47,484 nt of DNA, from NCBI GenBank assembly GCA_964443245.1, contig CAYUEG010000018.1, forward strand, positions 1 through 47,484, written 5' to 3'. Shown piece by piece: positions 1 to 8,008 of the stretch. The number at the start of each line of letters is the position of its first letter. Within the stretch, counting starts at the first letter, position 1. Source of the DNA: CANJDH01 sp964443245 (lineage in GTDB: Bacteria; Pseudomonadota; Gammaproteobacteria; Burkholderiales; JAEUOS01). Position numbers and translations under genes: made by a program. The notes beneath the pieces were generated by a model. The model worked only from the letters and a program-made list of their open reading frames with translations, ran no database searches and was not told where the DNA came from.

Positions 1-94
1 TGTACGGCAGCCCGCATTCTTCGAGCATGATCGAGACCTTGCGGCCGTTGGGCGTGCCCCATGTGTACAAATCAATCACGATGCGTCCTTTCAT
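1..94 (-). CDS. Glutathione S-transferase-like protein, N-terminal fragment
   Basis: Only the first 31 codons lie in the window; the gene runs off the left edge. The visible protein begins MKGRIVIDLYTWGTPNGRKV and continues with SIMLEECGLPY. The YTWGTPNGRKVSIMLEE stretch is the thioredoxin-fold start of bacterial YfcG/YghU-like glutathione S-transferases, in which a TPNG-type motif replaces the usual cysteine or serine near the glutathione site. The start is the ATG at 94-92; no strong ribosome site precedes it, and the in-frame GTG five codons on is an alternative. It lies 90 bases downstream of the lysR-type gene on the same strand, so co-transcription is possible. The substrate cannot be told. 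Confidence 0.75.
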   Translation of the reverse strand, partial: MKGRIVIDLYTWGTPNGRKVSIMLEECGLPY

Positions 95-184
95 CCAGTG
101 GCGAAATGGGTCGCCAAGTTAACACAATCAAAACGATGCCGAACCCCGCCTCCCCGCCAGCTGGTCCTTCGGCGCGCAGGGAAT

Positions 185-1093
185 TCACTGTTGGTCACGC
201 AGGTGCGACACCAACATGGAAGCCGCCGGTGACAAATCGTTGTCAGCCTTGGTCGCCATGACCAGCCGCCGAACTGCCCAAGTGTCTTCAAGCCGGATCG
301 TTTTCAATCCAAGCGCCTGCACCTGTGCCTTGCAAGCGGCGAGCGGCACGATGCCGATGCCGAGCTGCGCTGCAATCATGTGGCACATCGCATCGAAGCT
401 GCGTACCTGCACCCGCAGGCGCATTGGCATGCCGGCCTGCTCCGCCGCGTCTGATGTCAGTTCCAAGAGCGAGCTGCCGCGATTGAGGCCCACGAAATCA
501 TGTTCGAGGCAGTCCGCAAAGCGGATGCGCCGCAGTTTCGCCAGAGGATGCTTGCGGGCGCACAACAGCACCAGTTCGTCGGTCTGAAACGGCGTCACTG
601 TCAGGCCGTGGGCCGGCACGCTTTCGGCAAACACGCCGACATCGGCGAGGCCGTCGATCAGGGCGCGCACAATATCGCCGCTCAACTGCTCCTCTACTTC
701 GACACGAATGTCCGGATGTTTGTGGAGAAAGCTGGCAAGTGAATCGGGCAGGAACGCGGTGAGGGCCGACATGTTGGCCCACAGCCGCACGTGGCCGCGC
801 ACCCCGCTTGAATACTCCTTGAGTTCGCTGCCGAAGCGCTCAAAGCCCTGAAACAGGCGCAGTGCGTGCTGCAGGGCGACGTGGCCGGCAGGCGTGAGTT
901 CGATGCCCTTCGAAGTGCGCTCCAGGAGGCGTGATCCGGCCGCTTCTTCGAAATCGGCAAGGCGCCGGCTAGCCGCTGACAGCGCCAGGTGACAGGCCTC
1001 AGCGCCCTTGGTGATGCTGCCGGTCCGTGCGATCGCACAGAACAGTCGCAGGGTCACGAAGTCGATCCGCCCGGGGTTGATGGAGGAGGCCAT
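185..1093 (-). CDS. LysR-family transcriptional regulator
   Basis: A 302-residue protein, the usual LysR length. Residues 10-70 form the winged helix-turn-helix (RIDFVTLRLFCAIARTGSIT, then the SAASRRLADFEE recognition helix and the LTPAGH wing). Residues from about 95 onward form the two-lobed effector-binding domain of the periplasmic-binding-protein fold. It is transcribed away from the VOC/Bug/dehydratase run starting at 1213, the classic divergent layout for a LysR activator of the neighbouring operon. A perfect dyad with a TTCGC-N5-GCGAA core lies 18-40 bases upstream of its start and is the obvious site for autoregulation and control of the neighbour. The effector is unknown; a hydroxy acid carried by the adjacent Bug receptor is a reasonable guess. 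Confidence 0.9.
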   Translation of the reverse strand: MASSINPGRIDFVTLRLFCAIARTGSITKGAEACHLALSAASRRLADFEEAAGSRLLERTSKGIELTPAGHVALQHALRLFQGFERFGSELKEYSSGVRGHVRLWANMSALTAFLPDSLASFLHKHPDIRVEVEEQLSGDIVRALIDGLADVGVFAESVPAHGLTVTPFQTDELVLLCARKHPLAKLRRIRFADCLEHDFVGLNRGSSLLELTSDAAEQAGMPMRLRVQVRSFDAMCHMIAAQLGIGIVPLAACKAQVQALGLKTIRLEDTWAVRRLVMATKADNDLSPAASMLVSHLRDQQ

Positions 1094-1099
1094 TCGGCG

Positions 1100-1129
1100 A
1101 TTCTAGAACAAGCCTTCGCGTTTTGCGAA
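1100..1129 (-). promoter_or_regulatory. Candidate promoter of the LysR gene
   Basis: Read on the minus strand, TTCGCA (1129-1124) is followed 18 bases later by TAGAAT (1105-1100), a 5/6 match to the sigma-70 -10 box. Only six bases separate the -10 from the ATG at 1093, so transcription would start at or next to the start codon. The -35 overlaps the right half of the LysR-type dyad, as expected for autorepression. Prediction from sequence only. Confidence 0.4.
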
Positions 1130-1133
1130 GGCT
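1111..1133. promoter_or_regulatory. LysR-type operator dyad in the divergent gap
   Basis: A perfect 9-bp inverted repeat, AGCCTTCGC and GCGAAGGCT, separated by GTTTT. Its inner part, TTCGC-N5-GCGAA (1115-1129), fits the T-N11-A dyad bound by LysR-family proteins. It lies between the lysR-type gene and the VOC gene, about 80 bases upstream of the latter. As RNA it could also fold into a hairpin, but its position between divergent 5' ends argues for an operator. Confidence 0.65.
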
Positions 1134-1150
1134 GGTTGCCGTGACAGGCA

Positions 1151-1179
1151 TTCCGCGCCGACGGCCCGGTGCCTAGACT
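1151..1179 (+). promoter_or_regulatory. Weak candidate promoter for the VOC-led operon
   Basis: TTCCGC (1151-1156), a 17-base spacer, then TAGACT (1174-1179). Both boxes are poor to fair matches to sigma-70, which is typical of an activator-dependent promoter. It lies downstream of the LysR-type dyad and about 30 bases before the ATG at 1213. Confidence 0.3.
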
Positions 1180-1212
1180 TTCGCCACCTCGCACCCCCTT
1201 CCACGCCACGCC

Positions 1213-1593
1213 ATGATCGACCACCTTGACCACCTGGTCCTCACCACAACCGACGAAGCACGCTGCGTACATTTTTACGTCGAGCTGCTCGGCATGACGC
1301 TGGAGACCTTTGGCAGCGGGCGCAAGGCGTTCCGCTTCGGCGCGCAAAAGATCAACCTGCACATCAAGGGGCACGAGATCGAGCCCAAGGCCCACCTCCC
1401 GGTCCCGGGCGCACTCGACCTGTGTTTCATCGCCAGCATCCCGCTCGACGAGGTGATTGCCAAGCTCAATGCGCGGCAAGTGCCAATCATGGAAGGTCCG
1501 GTCATGCGCACCGGCGCCACGTCGCGCATCCGCTCCATCTACCTGCGCGACCCCGATCTCAACCTGATCGAAATTTCCGAGCTGGTGCACTGA
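1213..1593 (+). CDS. VOC-superfamily (glyoxalase/dioxygenase-fold) protein
   Basis: A 126-residue protein made of two beta-alpha-beta-beta-beta repeats, the size of a single-chain VOC enzyme. The start MIDHLDHLVLTT carries the first metal-ligand histidine (His7), and the C-terminal DPDLNLIEISE carries the typical closing glutamate (Glu120). His50 (INLHIKGHE) marks the second strand set. VOC members include lyases, epimerases, dioxygenases and fosfomycin-type transferases, so the exact reaction cannot be assigned. Being first in a run that continues with a Bug receptor, dehydrogenase and dehydratase, it may process an intermediate of that pathway or a toxic aldehyde by-product. The next gene begins 49 bases downstream. 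Confidence 0.8.
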   Translation: MIDHLDHLVLTTTDEARCVHFYVELLGMTLETFGSGRKAFRFGAQKINLHIKGHEIEPKAHLPVPGALDLCFIASIPLDEVIAKLNARQVPIMEGPVMRTGATSRIRSIYLRDPDLNLIEISELVH

Positions 1594-1642
1594 CGGACCG
1601 CCGTACGGTTTTAACCATCCATAAACCAAAAAAGGAGACTCC

Positions 1643-2608
1643 ATGAAACTGACATCCCTGCTTATCCTCGCAGCTACCAGCCTGGTACCGATCACGGTGG
1701 CTGCTAACAACTATCCGATGCGCCCGATCACGCTGGTCGTGCCGAGCGCACCGGGTGGTTCTACCGACATCACCGCCCGACTGATTGCCGAGCCGCTCGC
1801 ACGCGCGCTGGGGCAGCCGGTGGTCATCGAGAACAAGCCGGGGGCGAGTGGCAACCTTGGCACGCAGCAGGTAGCCAAGGCCAGCCCGGATGGTTACACG
1901 CTGCTCATGCAGTACTCGGGGTACCACGTGGCCAATCCTGCCCTGTTCAAGCAGTTGTCCTGGGACCCGGTCAGGGATTTCGCGCCGGTCGCCATGGCGA
2001 TGCGCGCGCCCCATGCGCTGGCGGTAAGCGGCAAGCTGCCTGTCAACAGTGTGGCGGAACTGGCTGCGCTGGGCCGCAAGAATCCCAAAGGGTTGTTCTA
2101 CGCGTCGTCGGGCAGCGGCTCGGTGCAGCACATCGCCGGCGTCATGCTGGCCGAGCAGCTCAAGTTCCCGCTAACCCATGTGCCGTACAAGGGGGCTGGC
2201 CCGGCAGTGACCGATCTGATCGGCGGGCAGGTCGACATTTTTGTGACCACGCCGCCCAGCGTGATCGGGCATGCCGCGAGCGGCAAGATCAAGCTGCTCG
2301 CCTATACCGCGCCGAAGCGTCATCCGGCACTGGCCAACGTGCCTACCTCCGCCGAAGCGGGATTGCCTGGCTATCTCGTCGAGTCCTGGTTCGCGGTGTT
2401 CGCGCCGGCCAAAACGCCGCCGGAGATCATCAACCGCCTCACCACGGAGATCAAGAAGATCGTCGAAAGCGACACCTATCGCAAGCGCATGGATGAGCAG
2501 GGTGCATTCGCCGCCTACATGGATCCGAAGTCCCTGGGGCAACTGGTCAGCACCGATCTCGAGCAGTGGACAAAGGTGATCAAGGCCGAGAACATCACGG
2601 GCGAGTAA
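1643..2608 (+). CDS. Bug/TctC-family periplasmic solute-binding receptor
   Basis: A 321-residue protein with a Sec signal peptide (about residues 1-21, MKLTSLLILAATSLVPITVA). The Bug signature follows: PSAPGGSTDITARLIAEPL, the NKPGASGNLGTQQVAKASPDGYT loop, then VPYKGAGPAVTDLIGGQVD. Bug proteins bind small carboxylates in the periplasm and hand them to a TctAB-type permease or act as sensors; no tctA or tctB lies in this window. A strong AAGGAG ribosome site sits just before the ATG. The dehydrogenase starts nine bases after the stop, so it is part of the hydroxyacid operon and probably captures that operon's substrate. Confidence 0.92.
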   Translation: MKLTSLLILAATSLVPITVAANNYPMRPITLVVPSAPGGSTDITARLIAEPLARALGQPVVIENKPGASGNLGTQQVAKASPDGYTLLMQYSGYHVANPALFKQLSWDPVRDFAPVAMAMRAPHALAVSGKLPVNSVAELAALGRKNPKGLFYASSGSGSVQHIAGVMLAEQLKFPLTHVPYKGAGPAVTDLIGGQVDIFVTTPPSVIGHAASGKIKLLAYTAPKRHPALANVPTSAEAGLPGYLVESWFAVFAPAKTPPEIINRLTTEIKKIVESDTYRKRMDEQGAFAAYMDPKSLGQLVSTDLEQWTKVIKAENITGE

Positions 2609-2617
2609 GGAGACAAC

Positions 2618-3541
2618 GTGAAACTCGGATTCGTTGGCCTGGGACAGATGGGCCGGCCCATGGCGATGAACATGCTCAAGGGCGCAGAGCCTGTGCTGGT
2701 GTACTCGGCAGACAAGAGCGCATACGCCGCGTTTGAACAGGCGGGCGCACAGCCGGTATCCGACCTGCAGGCGCTGGCCGTGGCCGACATCATTCTTCTC
2801 AGCCTGCCGGGTAGCGAGGTCGTGCGCGATGTCGTGCTGGGGCCCGATGGGCTAGCCGCCCATTTGCGCGCCGGGCAGGTGATTGTCGATACCAGCACGA
2901 TTGGCTACACCGTCAGTCTGGAAATCGGCACCGCACTCAAGCAGCGCGGCGTCGCATTTCTCGATGCGCCGGTCTCGGGCATGGAGGCACGCGCCGTCGA
3001 CGGCACCCTGACGGTCATGTGCGGCGGCGAGCGCGACACGTTTGATCGCGTCCAACCGTATCTCGAACGCGTCGGCAACAACATTCTCTACATGGGCCCT
3101 GCCGGCAGTGGCCAATTGACCAAGCTGGTCAACCAGTTGCTGTTCGACATCCATTGCGCCGCGCTGGCCGAAATATTGCCGATGGCGGTGAAGCAGGGGC
3201 TCGACCCCAGCCAGGTTGGCAGCGTGATCAACAGCGGTACCGGGCGCAGCTATGCCTCCGAGTTCTTCATTCCGCAGATCCTGCAGGGGCGGTTTTCCTC
3301 GGGCTACCCGATGCAGCACGCCTACAAGGATCTGGTCAGCGCCGCGCAGCTTGGCGCACAGAAGTGCATCCCCATGCCGGTGCTCGCTGCCGCCACGGCG
3401 ACATACCAGAACGCATTGCTGCAGGGCCACGGCAAGCTCGACAAGGGCGCCATGATTCTGCCGTTCGAACAACTGCTCGGCGTGCAGTTCCGGAGCAGCG
3501 CCCAGCCCACGTCGCCCCGCACAGGAGAATCGCATGTCTGA
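2618..3541 (+). CDS. NAD(P)-dependent beta-hydroxyacid dehydrogenase (HIBADH family)
   Basis: A 307-residue protein starting at GTG, with AAGGAG spanning the previous stop codon. The N-terminal Rossmann motif is GLGQMG (residues 7-12). DAPVSG at 116-121 is the substrate-binding signature of 3-hydroxyisobutyrate dehydrogenase relatives, and Lys169 in GSGQLTKLVNQ is the expected catalytic lysine. The family oxidises beta-hydroxyacids such as 3-hydroxyisobutyrate, tartronate semialdehyde, L-threonate or gamma-hydroxybutyrate. Its stop overlaps the start of the IlvD/Edd dehydratase by eight bases, so the two are likely translationally coupled and work on consecutive steps. The precise substrate is not visible from sequence. 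Confidence 0.9.
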   Translation: MKLGFVGLGQMGRPMAMNMLKGAEPVLVYSADKSAYAAFEQAGAQPVSDLQALAVADIILLSLPGSEVVRDVVLGPDGLAAHLRAGQVIVDTSTIGYTVSLEIGTALKQRGVAFLDAPVSGMEARAVDGTLTVMCGGERDTFDRVQPYLERVGNNILYMGPAGSGQLTKLVNQLLFDIHCAALAEILPMAVKQGLDPSQVGSVINSGTGRSYASEFFIPQILQGRFSSGYPMQHAYKDLVSAAQLGAQKCIPMPVLAAATATYQNALLQGHGKLDKGAMILPFEQLLGVQFRSSAQPTSPRTGESHV

Positions 3542-5243
3542 ACCGGAAGGCCTCGATCGCGGCCTCACCAACTATGGTGATCGCGAGTTCGCCGCCTACC
3601 TGCGCCGCACCATGGCGCGCTCGATGGGCATCTCGCGCGAACTGCTCGGCAAGCCGGTAGTCGGCATTGCCACCTCGCCGAGCGGCTACAACAATTGCCA
3701 TCGCTACATGCCGGAACTGGCCGAAGCAGTGGCGCGCGGCGTGCTCGCGGCCGGCGGTTTGCCGCGCGAGTTTCCCACCATCTCGCTCGGTGAAGTGTTC
3801 CTCAACCCGACCAGCATGGTGTTTCGCAACCTGATGTCGATGGATGTGGAAGAAATGATCCGTGCCCAGCCGATGGATGCGGTGGTGCTGATCGGTGGCT
3901 GCGACAAGACCGTGCCGGCGCAACTGATGGGCGCGGCATCGGCCGGCCGCCCCGCGATTCAACTGGTCACCGGGCCGATGATGACCGGGCGGCATCGCGG
4001 TGAACGCCTTGGGGCCTGTACCGATTGCCGACGCTTCTGGGGCAAATTCCGCGCCGGAGAAATTGACCGGCAGGAGATCAACCGTGTCGAAGGCCGGCTC
4101 GCCATCACTGCCGGTACTTGTGCGGTGATGGGCACGGCGAGCACCATGGCGTGCATCGCCGAAGCGTTGGGCATGTCACTACCCGGCACGGCGACGATTC
4201 CGGCGGTCGACTCGCAGCGCCTTGTCGCTGCAGAGGAGAGCGGCAAGCTCGCAGTGCGCCTGGCTTATCAGCCGATCACGCCGCAGCAAGTGATCACGAC
4301 GCAATCGGTCGAGAACGCATTCCGGCTTCTGATGGCCCTGGGCGGATCGACCAATGCCATCGTGCATCTGACGGCGATTGCCGGCCGCCTCGGCATTCGC
4401 ATCGCTCCCGAGCGCCTCAACCAGATTTCCGACGAGACGCCGGTGCTGGTCGACCTCAAGCCGGTCGGCGAGGGCTACATGGAAGACCTGCATGCCGCCG
4501 GTGGCGTGGGCGCTGTGCTGCGCGAATTGCGCCCCCTGTTGCATCTCGATTGCATCGGTGTCGATGGCACCACCTTGCGTGAACGGCTCGACGAACCCTT
4601 GCCCTGGATCGACCGCAAGGTCGTGCGTGCCTTTGACGATCCGGTGTCACGCGTGGGCGGACTGATTGCCCTGAGCGGCACGCTGGCCCCCGGCGGTGCC
4701 ATCTTCAAGCGTGCGGCGGCGACGCCTGCGCTGTTCGAAGTCGAGGGCCGCGCTGTCGTGTTCGAGAGCCTCGAAGACCTGAGCGCGCGCATCGACGATC
4801 CTGATCTTGATGTTCGACCCGACGACATTCTGGTGTTGAAGAACGCCGGGCCGCATGGTGCCGGCATGCCGGAAGCCGGCTATCTGCCGATTCCGGCCAA
4901 GCTGGCGCGTGCCGGTGTGAAAGACATGGTGCGCATTTCCGACGCGCGCATGAGCGGCACGGCCTACGGCACCATCGTGCTGCACACCACCCCGGAGGCG
5001 GCCGTCGGCGGTCCGCTCGCGGTCGTGCGCAATGGCGACCGCATTGCGCTGTCGGTGTCAAAGAAGCGCATCGATCTGCTGGTCGATGAATCAGAAATCC
5101 AGCGGCGCCTCGCCGCGTGGTCTCCACCCGATCGCCCGGTGCGCGGCTACGCCGCGCTTTACCGCAACACCGTCATGCAGGCCTCGGAAGGATGCGACCT
5201 CGATTTTCTCGTCGGGCAAGCCCACTCTACCCCGGCCACCTGA
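3534..5243 (+). CDS. IlvD/Edd-family dehydratase, probably for a sugar-like acid
   Basis: A 569-residue Fe-S dehydratase. Three cysteines match the cluster ligands of the family: Cys55 (NNCHRY), Cys123 (GGCDKT) and Cys196 (GTCAVMGTASTM). Asp124-Lys125 belong to the Mg site. The length and the absence of branched-chain synthesis neighbours favour a sugar-acid or other dihydroxyacid dehydratase (xylonate, arabinonate, altronate type) over housekeeping IlvD. It would convert a 2,3-dihydroxyacid to a 2-keto-3-deoxyacid. AGGAG precedes the ATG, and the gene overlaps the upstream dehydrogenase. The following oxidoreductase begins 34 bases after its stop. Family assignment is firm; the substrate is inferred from context. 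Confidence 0.9.
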   Translation: MSEPEGLDRGLTNYGDREFAAYLRRTMARSMGISRELLGKPVVGIATSPSGYNNCHRYMPELAEAVARGVLAAGGLPREFPTISLGEVFLNPTSMVFRNLMSMDVEEMIRAQPMDAVVLIGGCDKTVPAQLMGAASAGRPAIQLVTGPMMTGRHRGERLGACTDCRRFWGKFRAGEIDRQEINRVEGRLAITAGTCAVMGTASTMACIAEALGMSLPGTATIPAVDSQRLVAAEESGKLAVRLAYQPITPQQVITTQSVENAFRLLMALGGSTNAIVHLTAIAGRLGIRIAPERLNQISDETPVLVDLKPVGEGYMEDLHAAGGVGAVLRELRPLLHLDCIGVDGTTLRERLDEPLPWIDRKVVRAFDDPVSRVGGLIALSGTLAPGGAIFKRAAATPALFEVEGRAVVFESLEDLSARIDDPDLDVRPDDILVLKNAGPHGAGMPEAGYLPIPAKLARAGVKDMVRISDARMSGTAYGTIVLHTTPEAAVGGPLAVVRNGDRIALSVSKKRIDLLVDESEIQRRLAAWSPPDRPVRGYAALYRNTVMQASEGCDLDFLVGQAHSTPAT

Positions 5244-5277
5244 AGCACCACCACCTTTTCTTTCTGCGGACTCCACC

Positions 5278-6621
5278 ATGAACCTGTTCAGCAAACTCTC
5301 AAAACGCGCCGCCGAAGGCCGACCCTTGCGCGTCGGCCTGATCGGCGCCGGCAAATTCGGCTCGATGTATCTCGCCCAACTGCCCCACACTCCTGGCGTG
5401 CATCTGGTCGGCATCGCCGATCTGTCACCTGCCAATGCCCAGGCGAGCCTGGCGCGAGTGGGCTGGCCTGCCGAACGGTCGGATGCCCGCTCGCTTGACG
5501 ATGCACTGCTGTCCGGCAAGACCCATGTGGGTGACGACTGGCAGGCACTGATCGCGCACCCCAAGGTCGAGATCATCGTCGAATGCACCGGCAATCCGAT
5601 TGCTGCGGTCGACCATTGCCTCGCCGCGTTCCGGCATGGCAAGCACATCATCAATGTGACTGTCGAAGCGGACGCGTTCTGCGGGCCTCTGCTGGCGCGC
5701 AAGGCGGCCGAGACCGGAGTCATCTACTCGATGGCTTATGGCGACCAGCCGGCACTGGCGTGCGATCTGGTTGATTGGGCGCGCACCTGCGGCTTTCCGA
5801 TCGTGGCGGCCGGGCGCGGCCACAAATGGTTGCCCAAGTTTCGCGAGTCCACACCGGATACGGTGTGGGATCACTGGGGCGTGACAGCAGAACAGGCGCG
5901 CATCGGCGGCATGAACCCGAAGATGTTCAACGCGTTTCTGGACGGCTCCAAACCGGCCATCGAAAGTGCGGCGATTGCCAACGCCACCGGCCTCGAAGCG
6001 CCGGATGACGGGCTCACGTTTCCGCCCGGATCGGTGGACGACATTCCCTCCCTGATGCGGCTCAAGAGCGAAGGCGGCCACCTGGCCAAGAAGGGCGTGG
6101 TCGAAGTGGTGTCATCTCTCACCGCAGACGGCAAGTCGGTCGGCTACGACATCCGCAAGGGCGTGTGGGTCTGTTTCGAAGCCGCCAGCGATTACATCAA
6201 GCGCTGCTTCAAGGAATATCAGGTGGTCACCGACCCGGATGGACGCAACATGGTTCTGTACAAAAAGTGGCACCTGATCGGACTCGAATTGGGCGTGTCA
6301 GTCGCGGCCATCGGCCTGCGCGGCGAGCCGACCGGCGTGGCGACCTGCTTCAACGCCGACGTCGTCGCCACCGCCAAGCGCGACCTCAAGGCCGGCGAAA
6401 TGCTCGATGGCGAAGGTGGTTACACCGTCTTCGGAAAGCTCTCACCCGCAAAAAAGTCGCTGAAGCTCGGCAGTTTGCCGCTGGGATTGGCGCACCATCT
6501 CAAACTTAAGCGCAACGTGGCCAAAGATGCTTCGCTCACGTGGGATGACGTCGAGATCGATCCGTCCGTCTCGGCCTACAAGCTGCGCAAGGAGATGGAA
6601 AGCGCATTTGCGCCAAAATGA
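5278..6621 (+). CDS. Homoserine-dehydrogenase-like NAD(P) oxidoreductase with C-terminal SAF-like region
   Basis: A 447-residue protein. The frame stays open back to 5032 inside the dehydratase gene, but the ATG at 5278 is the sensible start. The Rossmann motif GLIGAGKFG (residues 20-28) opens an N-terminal NAD-binding domain (residues 17 to about 200). Residues from about 340 onward (LGVSVAAIGLRGEPTG, then TAKRDLKAGEMLDGEGGYTV) resemble the SAF domain found in a poorly characterised group of catabolic oxidoreductases. It belongs with the dehydrogenase/dehydratase set. Candidate roles are oxidation or isomerisation of a sugar-acid intermediate. No function can be named with confidence. Confidence 0.75.
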   Translation: MNLFSKLSKRAAEGRPLRVGLIGAGKFGSMYLAQLPHTPGVHLVGIADLSPANAQASLARVGWPAERSDARSLDDALLSGKTHVGDDWQALIAHPKVEIIVECTGNPIAAVDHCLAAFRHGKHIINVTVEADAFCGPLLARKAAETGVIYSMAYGDQPALACDLVDWARTCGFPIVAAGRGHKWLPKFRESTPDTVWDHWGVTAEQARIGGMNPKMFNAFLDGSKPAIESAAIANATGLEAPDDGLTFPPGSVDDIPSLMRLKSEGGHLAKKGVVEVVSSLTADGKSVGYDIRKGVWVCFEAASDYIKRCFKEYQVVTDPDGRNMVLYKKWHLIGLELGVSVAAIGLRGEPTGVATCFNADVVATAKRDLKAGEMLDGEGGYTVFGKLSPAKKSLKLGSLPLGLAHHLKLKRNVAKDASLTWDDVEIDPSVSAYKLRKEMESAFAPK

Positions 6622-6638
6622 CCGCAATGTCAGCGTGA

Positions 6639-6661
6639 AGAATGGCTCCTGGAGCCATTCT
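6639..6661. repeat. Intergenic palindrome copy 1
   Basis: A perfect inverted repeat, AGAATGGCTCC and GGAGCCATTCT, around a central T. As RNA it folds to a stem with loop CCTGG. A 26-base segment (6636-6661) is identical to one at 24226-24251. It lies 17 bases after the stop of the SAF oxidoreductase and before the CoA-transferase. No U tract follows, so it is not a textbook intrinsic terminator; it may terminate, protect the upstream mRNA 3' end, or be a REP-like element. Confidence 0.75.
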
Positions 6662-6678
6662 CCTGGCATTGGCCGTCA

Positions 6679-6699
6679 GAGGCGCTCCTGCAGCGCCTC
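6679..6699. repeat. Intergenic palindrome copy 2 (variant arms)
   Basis: GAGGCGCT and AGCGCCTC flank CCTGC, an 8-bp perfect stem. It follows copy 1 by 17 bases. The GCTCCTG core is shared with copy 1, but the outer arm differs on both sides in a complementary manner, consistent with selection on pairing rather than sequence. Together the two hairpins fill most of the 112-base gap before the CoA-transferase. Confidence 0.65.
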
Positions 6700-6733
6700 C
6701 CCGGCACACAGATTTGATTGAGGCGCCACCACC

Positions 6734-7900
6734 ATGCAAAAGTTTGATGCCGACAAAGCGGGCCCGCTCGCCGACGTGCGCGTGGTCGATCTCTCACGCC
6801 TCGTGGCGGGCAACATGCTCACTGCCTACCTCGCCGATTTCGGCGCCGATGTCATCAAGGTCGAGCGCAGCGGCGAAGGCGATGACCTGCGGCGCTGGCG
6901 CGAGGCGGGCCAGCCGATCTACTGGAAAGTCTACGGGCGCAACAAGCGCTCGCTGGTGCTCGACATCAAGTCGGCCGAGGGCATTGCACACCTGAAGAAA
7001 CTGCTCAAGCACTCGCACATTCTGGTCGAGAACTTCGTGCCCGGCGGGCTTGAGAAAATGGGCCTCGGGCCGGCGCTGCTGCACGAGATCAACCCGGCGC
7101 TTGTGATCGTGCGCATCTCAGGCTGGGGCCAGACGGGCCCCTACAGCCACAAACCCGGCTTTGGCACTTTGGTAGAAGCGATGTCGGGCTTTGCGTATCT
7201 GAATGGATACCCTGATCGTCCCCCTGTATTGCCGCCGCTCGCATTGGCCGACATGATTGCCGGTATGTACGGCGCTGCGGGTGTGCTGACGGCGCTGCGC
7301 GTGGCCGAGAAAAGCGGCAAGGGTCAGGTGATCGACCTCTCGCTGTTTGAGCCGATTTTCTCGTTTATCGCGTCGGAAGCGGCCAAGACCCAACTAACCG
7401 GTGAGGCCACCTTGCGCGCCGGCAACCAGAGCACGCACACCGCGCCGCGCAATGTGTACCAATGCAGCGACGGCGGCTTCGTTGCGTTGAGCGGGTCGAT
7501 GCAGTCGATGGCGATGCGCATTCTCGACACCATTGGCAGGCCCGGGCTCAAGACTGACCCCCGCTTTTCCACCAACGAGGGACGTGTTGCCAATCGAGAG
7601 GAACTCAACGACATCATCGGCGCCTTCATCGGCGCGCGCAGCACCGAAGAGAACCTCGCGCTGTTTGAAGCAGCCGGCGTCACCGTCGGCCCGGTGTGCT
7701 CGATGAAGGATCTCCTTGGTCACCCATACACGATGGGGCGCGAAGCGATTGTCGAGCTTGAAGACGCCGACATGGGTACGCTGCCGATGCACAACGTAGT
7801 GCCGCGCCTCACCGGCACGCCGGGCGGTTTTCGCCGTGCGGCGCCAACGCTCGGGCAGCATTCGGACGAAATCCTCGCCGAACTGGCAAAGTTGCCTTGA
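6734..7900 (+). CDS. CaiB/BaiF-type (family III) CoA-transferase
   Basis: A 388-residue protein with the family III CoA-transferase pattern: VRVVDLSRLVAGNMLTAYLADFGADV near the N-terminus, then VKVYGRNKRSLVLDIKS, GWGQTGPYSHKPGFG, and the catalytic aspartate Asp173 in LADMIAGMYG. Such enzymes move CoA between an acyl-CoA donor and a free carboxylate, activating an acid for further breakdown. It follows the dehydratase/oxidoreductase run but is set apart by two palindromes, so it may be expressed at a different level or from its own promoter. No ribosome site is evident beyond GAGGCG at 6720-6725. The substrate is unknown. Confidence 0.92.
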   Translation: MQKFDADKAGPLADVRVVDLSRLVAGNMLTAYLADFGADVIKVERSGEGDDLRRWREAGQPIYWKVYGRNKRSLVLDIKSAEGIAHLKKLLKHSHILVENFVPGGLEKMGLGPALLHEINPALVIVRISGWGQTGPYSHKPGFGTLVEAMSGFAYLNGYPDRPPVLPPLALADMIAGMYGAAGVLTALRVAEKSGKGQVIDLSLFEPIFSFIASEAAKTQLTGEATLRAGNQSTHTAPRNVYQCSDGGFVALSGSMQSMAMRILDTIGRPGLKTDPRFSTNEGRVANREELNDIIGAFIGARSTEENLALFEAAGVTVGPVCSMKDLLGHPYTMGREAIVELEDADMGTLPMHNVVPRLTGTPGGFRRAAPTLGQHSDEILAELAKLP

Positions 7901-7956
7901 CCGGCAGGTACCCCCTCACGGACCCTCCCTGCGCCACACTTTCGGGGCTATTCTCC

Positions 7957-7993
7957 GAATGGAGCCTTCCAGAAGCTGCTCCTGGAGCCATTC
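7957..7993. repeat. Intergenic palindrome, degenerate copy
   Basis: GAATGG (7957-7962) pairs with CCATTC (7988-7993), and inside it TCCAG (7968-7972) pairs with CTGGA (7982-7986). The right side, CTCCTGGAGCCATTCT, matches the right half of copy 1, while the left half has diverged. It lies between the convergent CoA-transferase and Bug gene ends, so it could act as a bidirectional end signal. Confidence 0.5.
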
Positions 7994-8008
7994 TCCACGG
8001 CATGCCTG

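Noticed and set aside
1594..1642. Possible small hairpin with a T run (ACCG...CGGTTTT) between the VOC and Bug genes
   Set aside because: The stem is only four pairs with a five-base loop; too weak to call a terminator or attenuator.
5032..5277. 82-codon upstream extension of the SAF oxidoreductase
   Set aside because: It lies wholly inside the dehydratase gene and before any homologous sequence; the ATG at 5278 immediately precedes the Rossmann domain.
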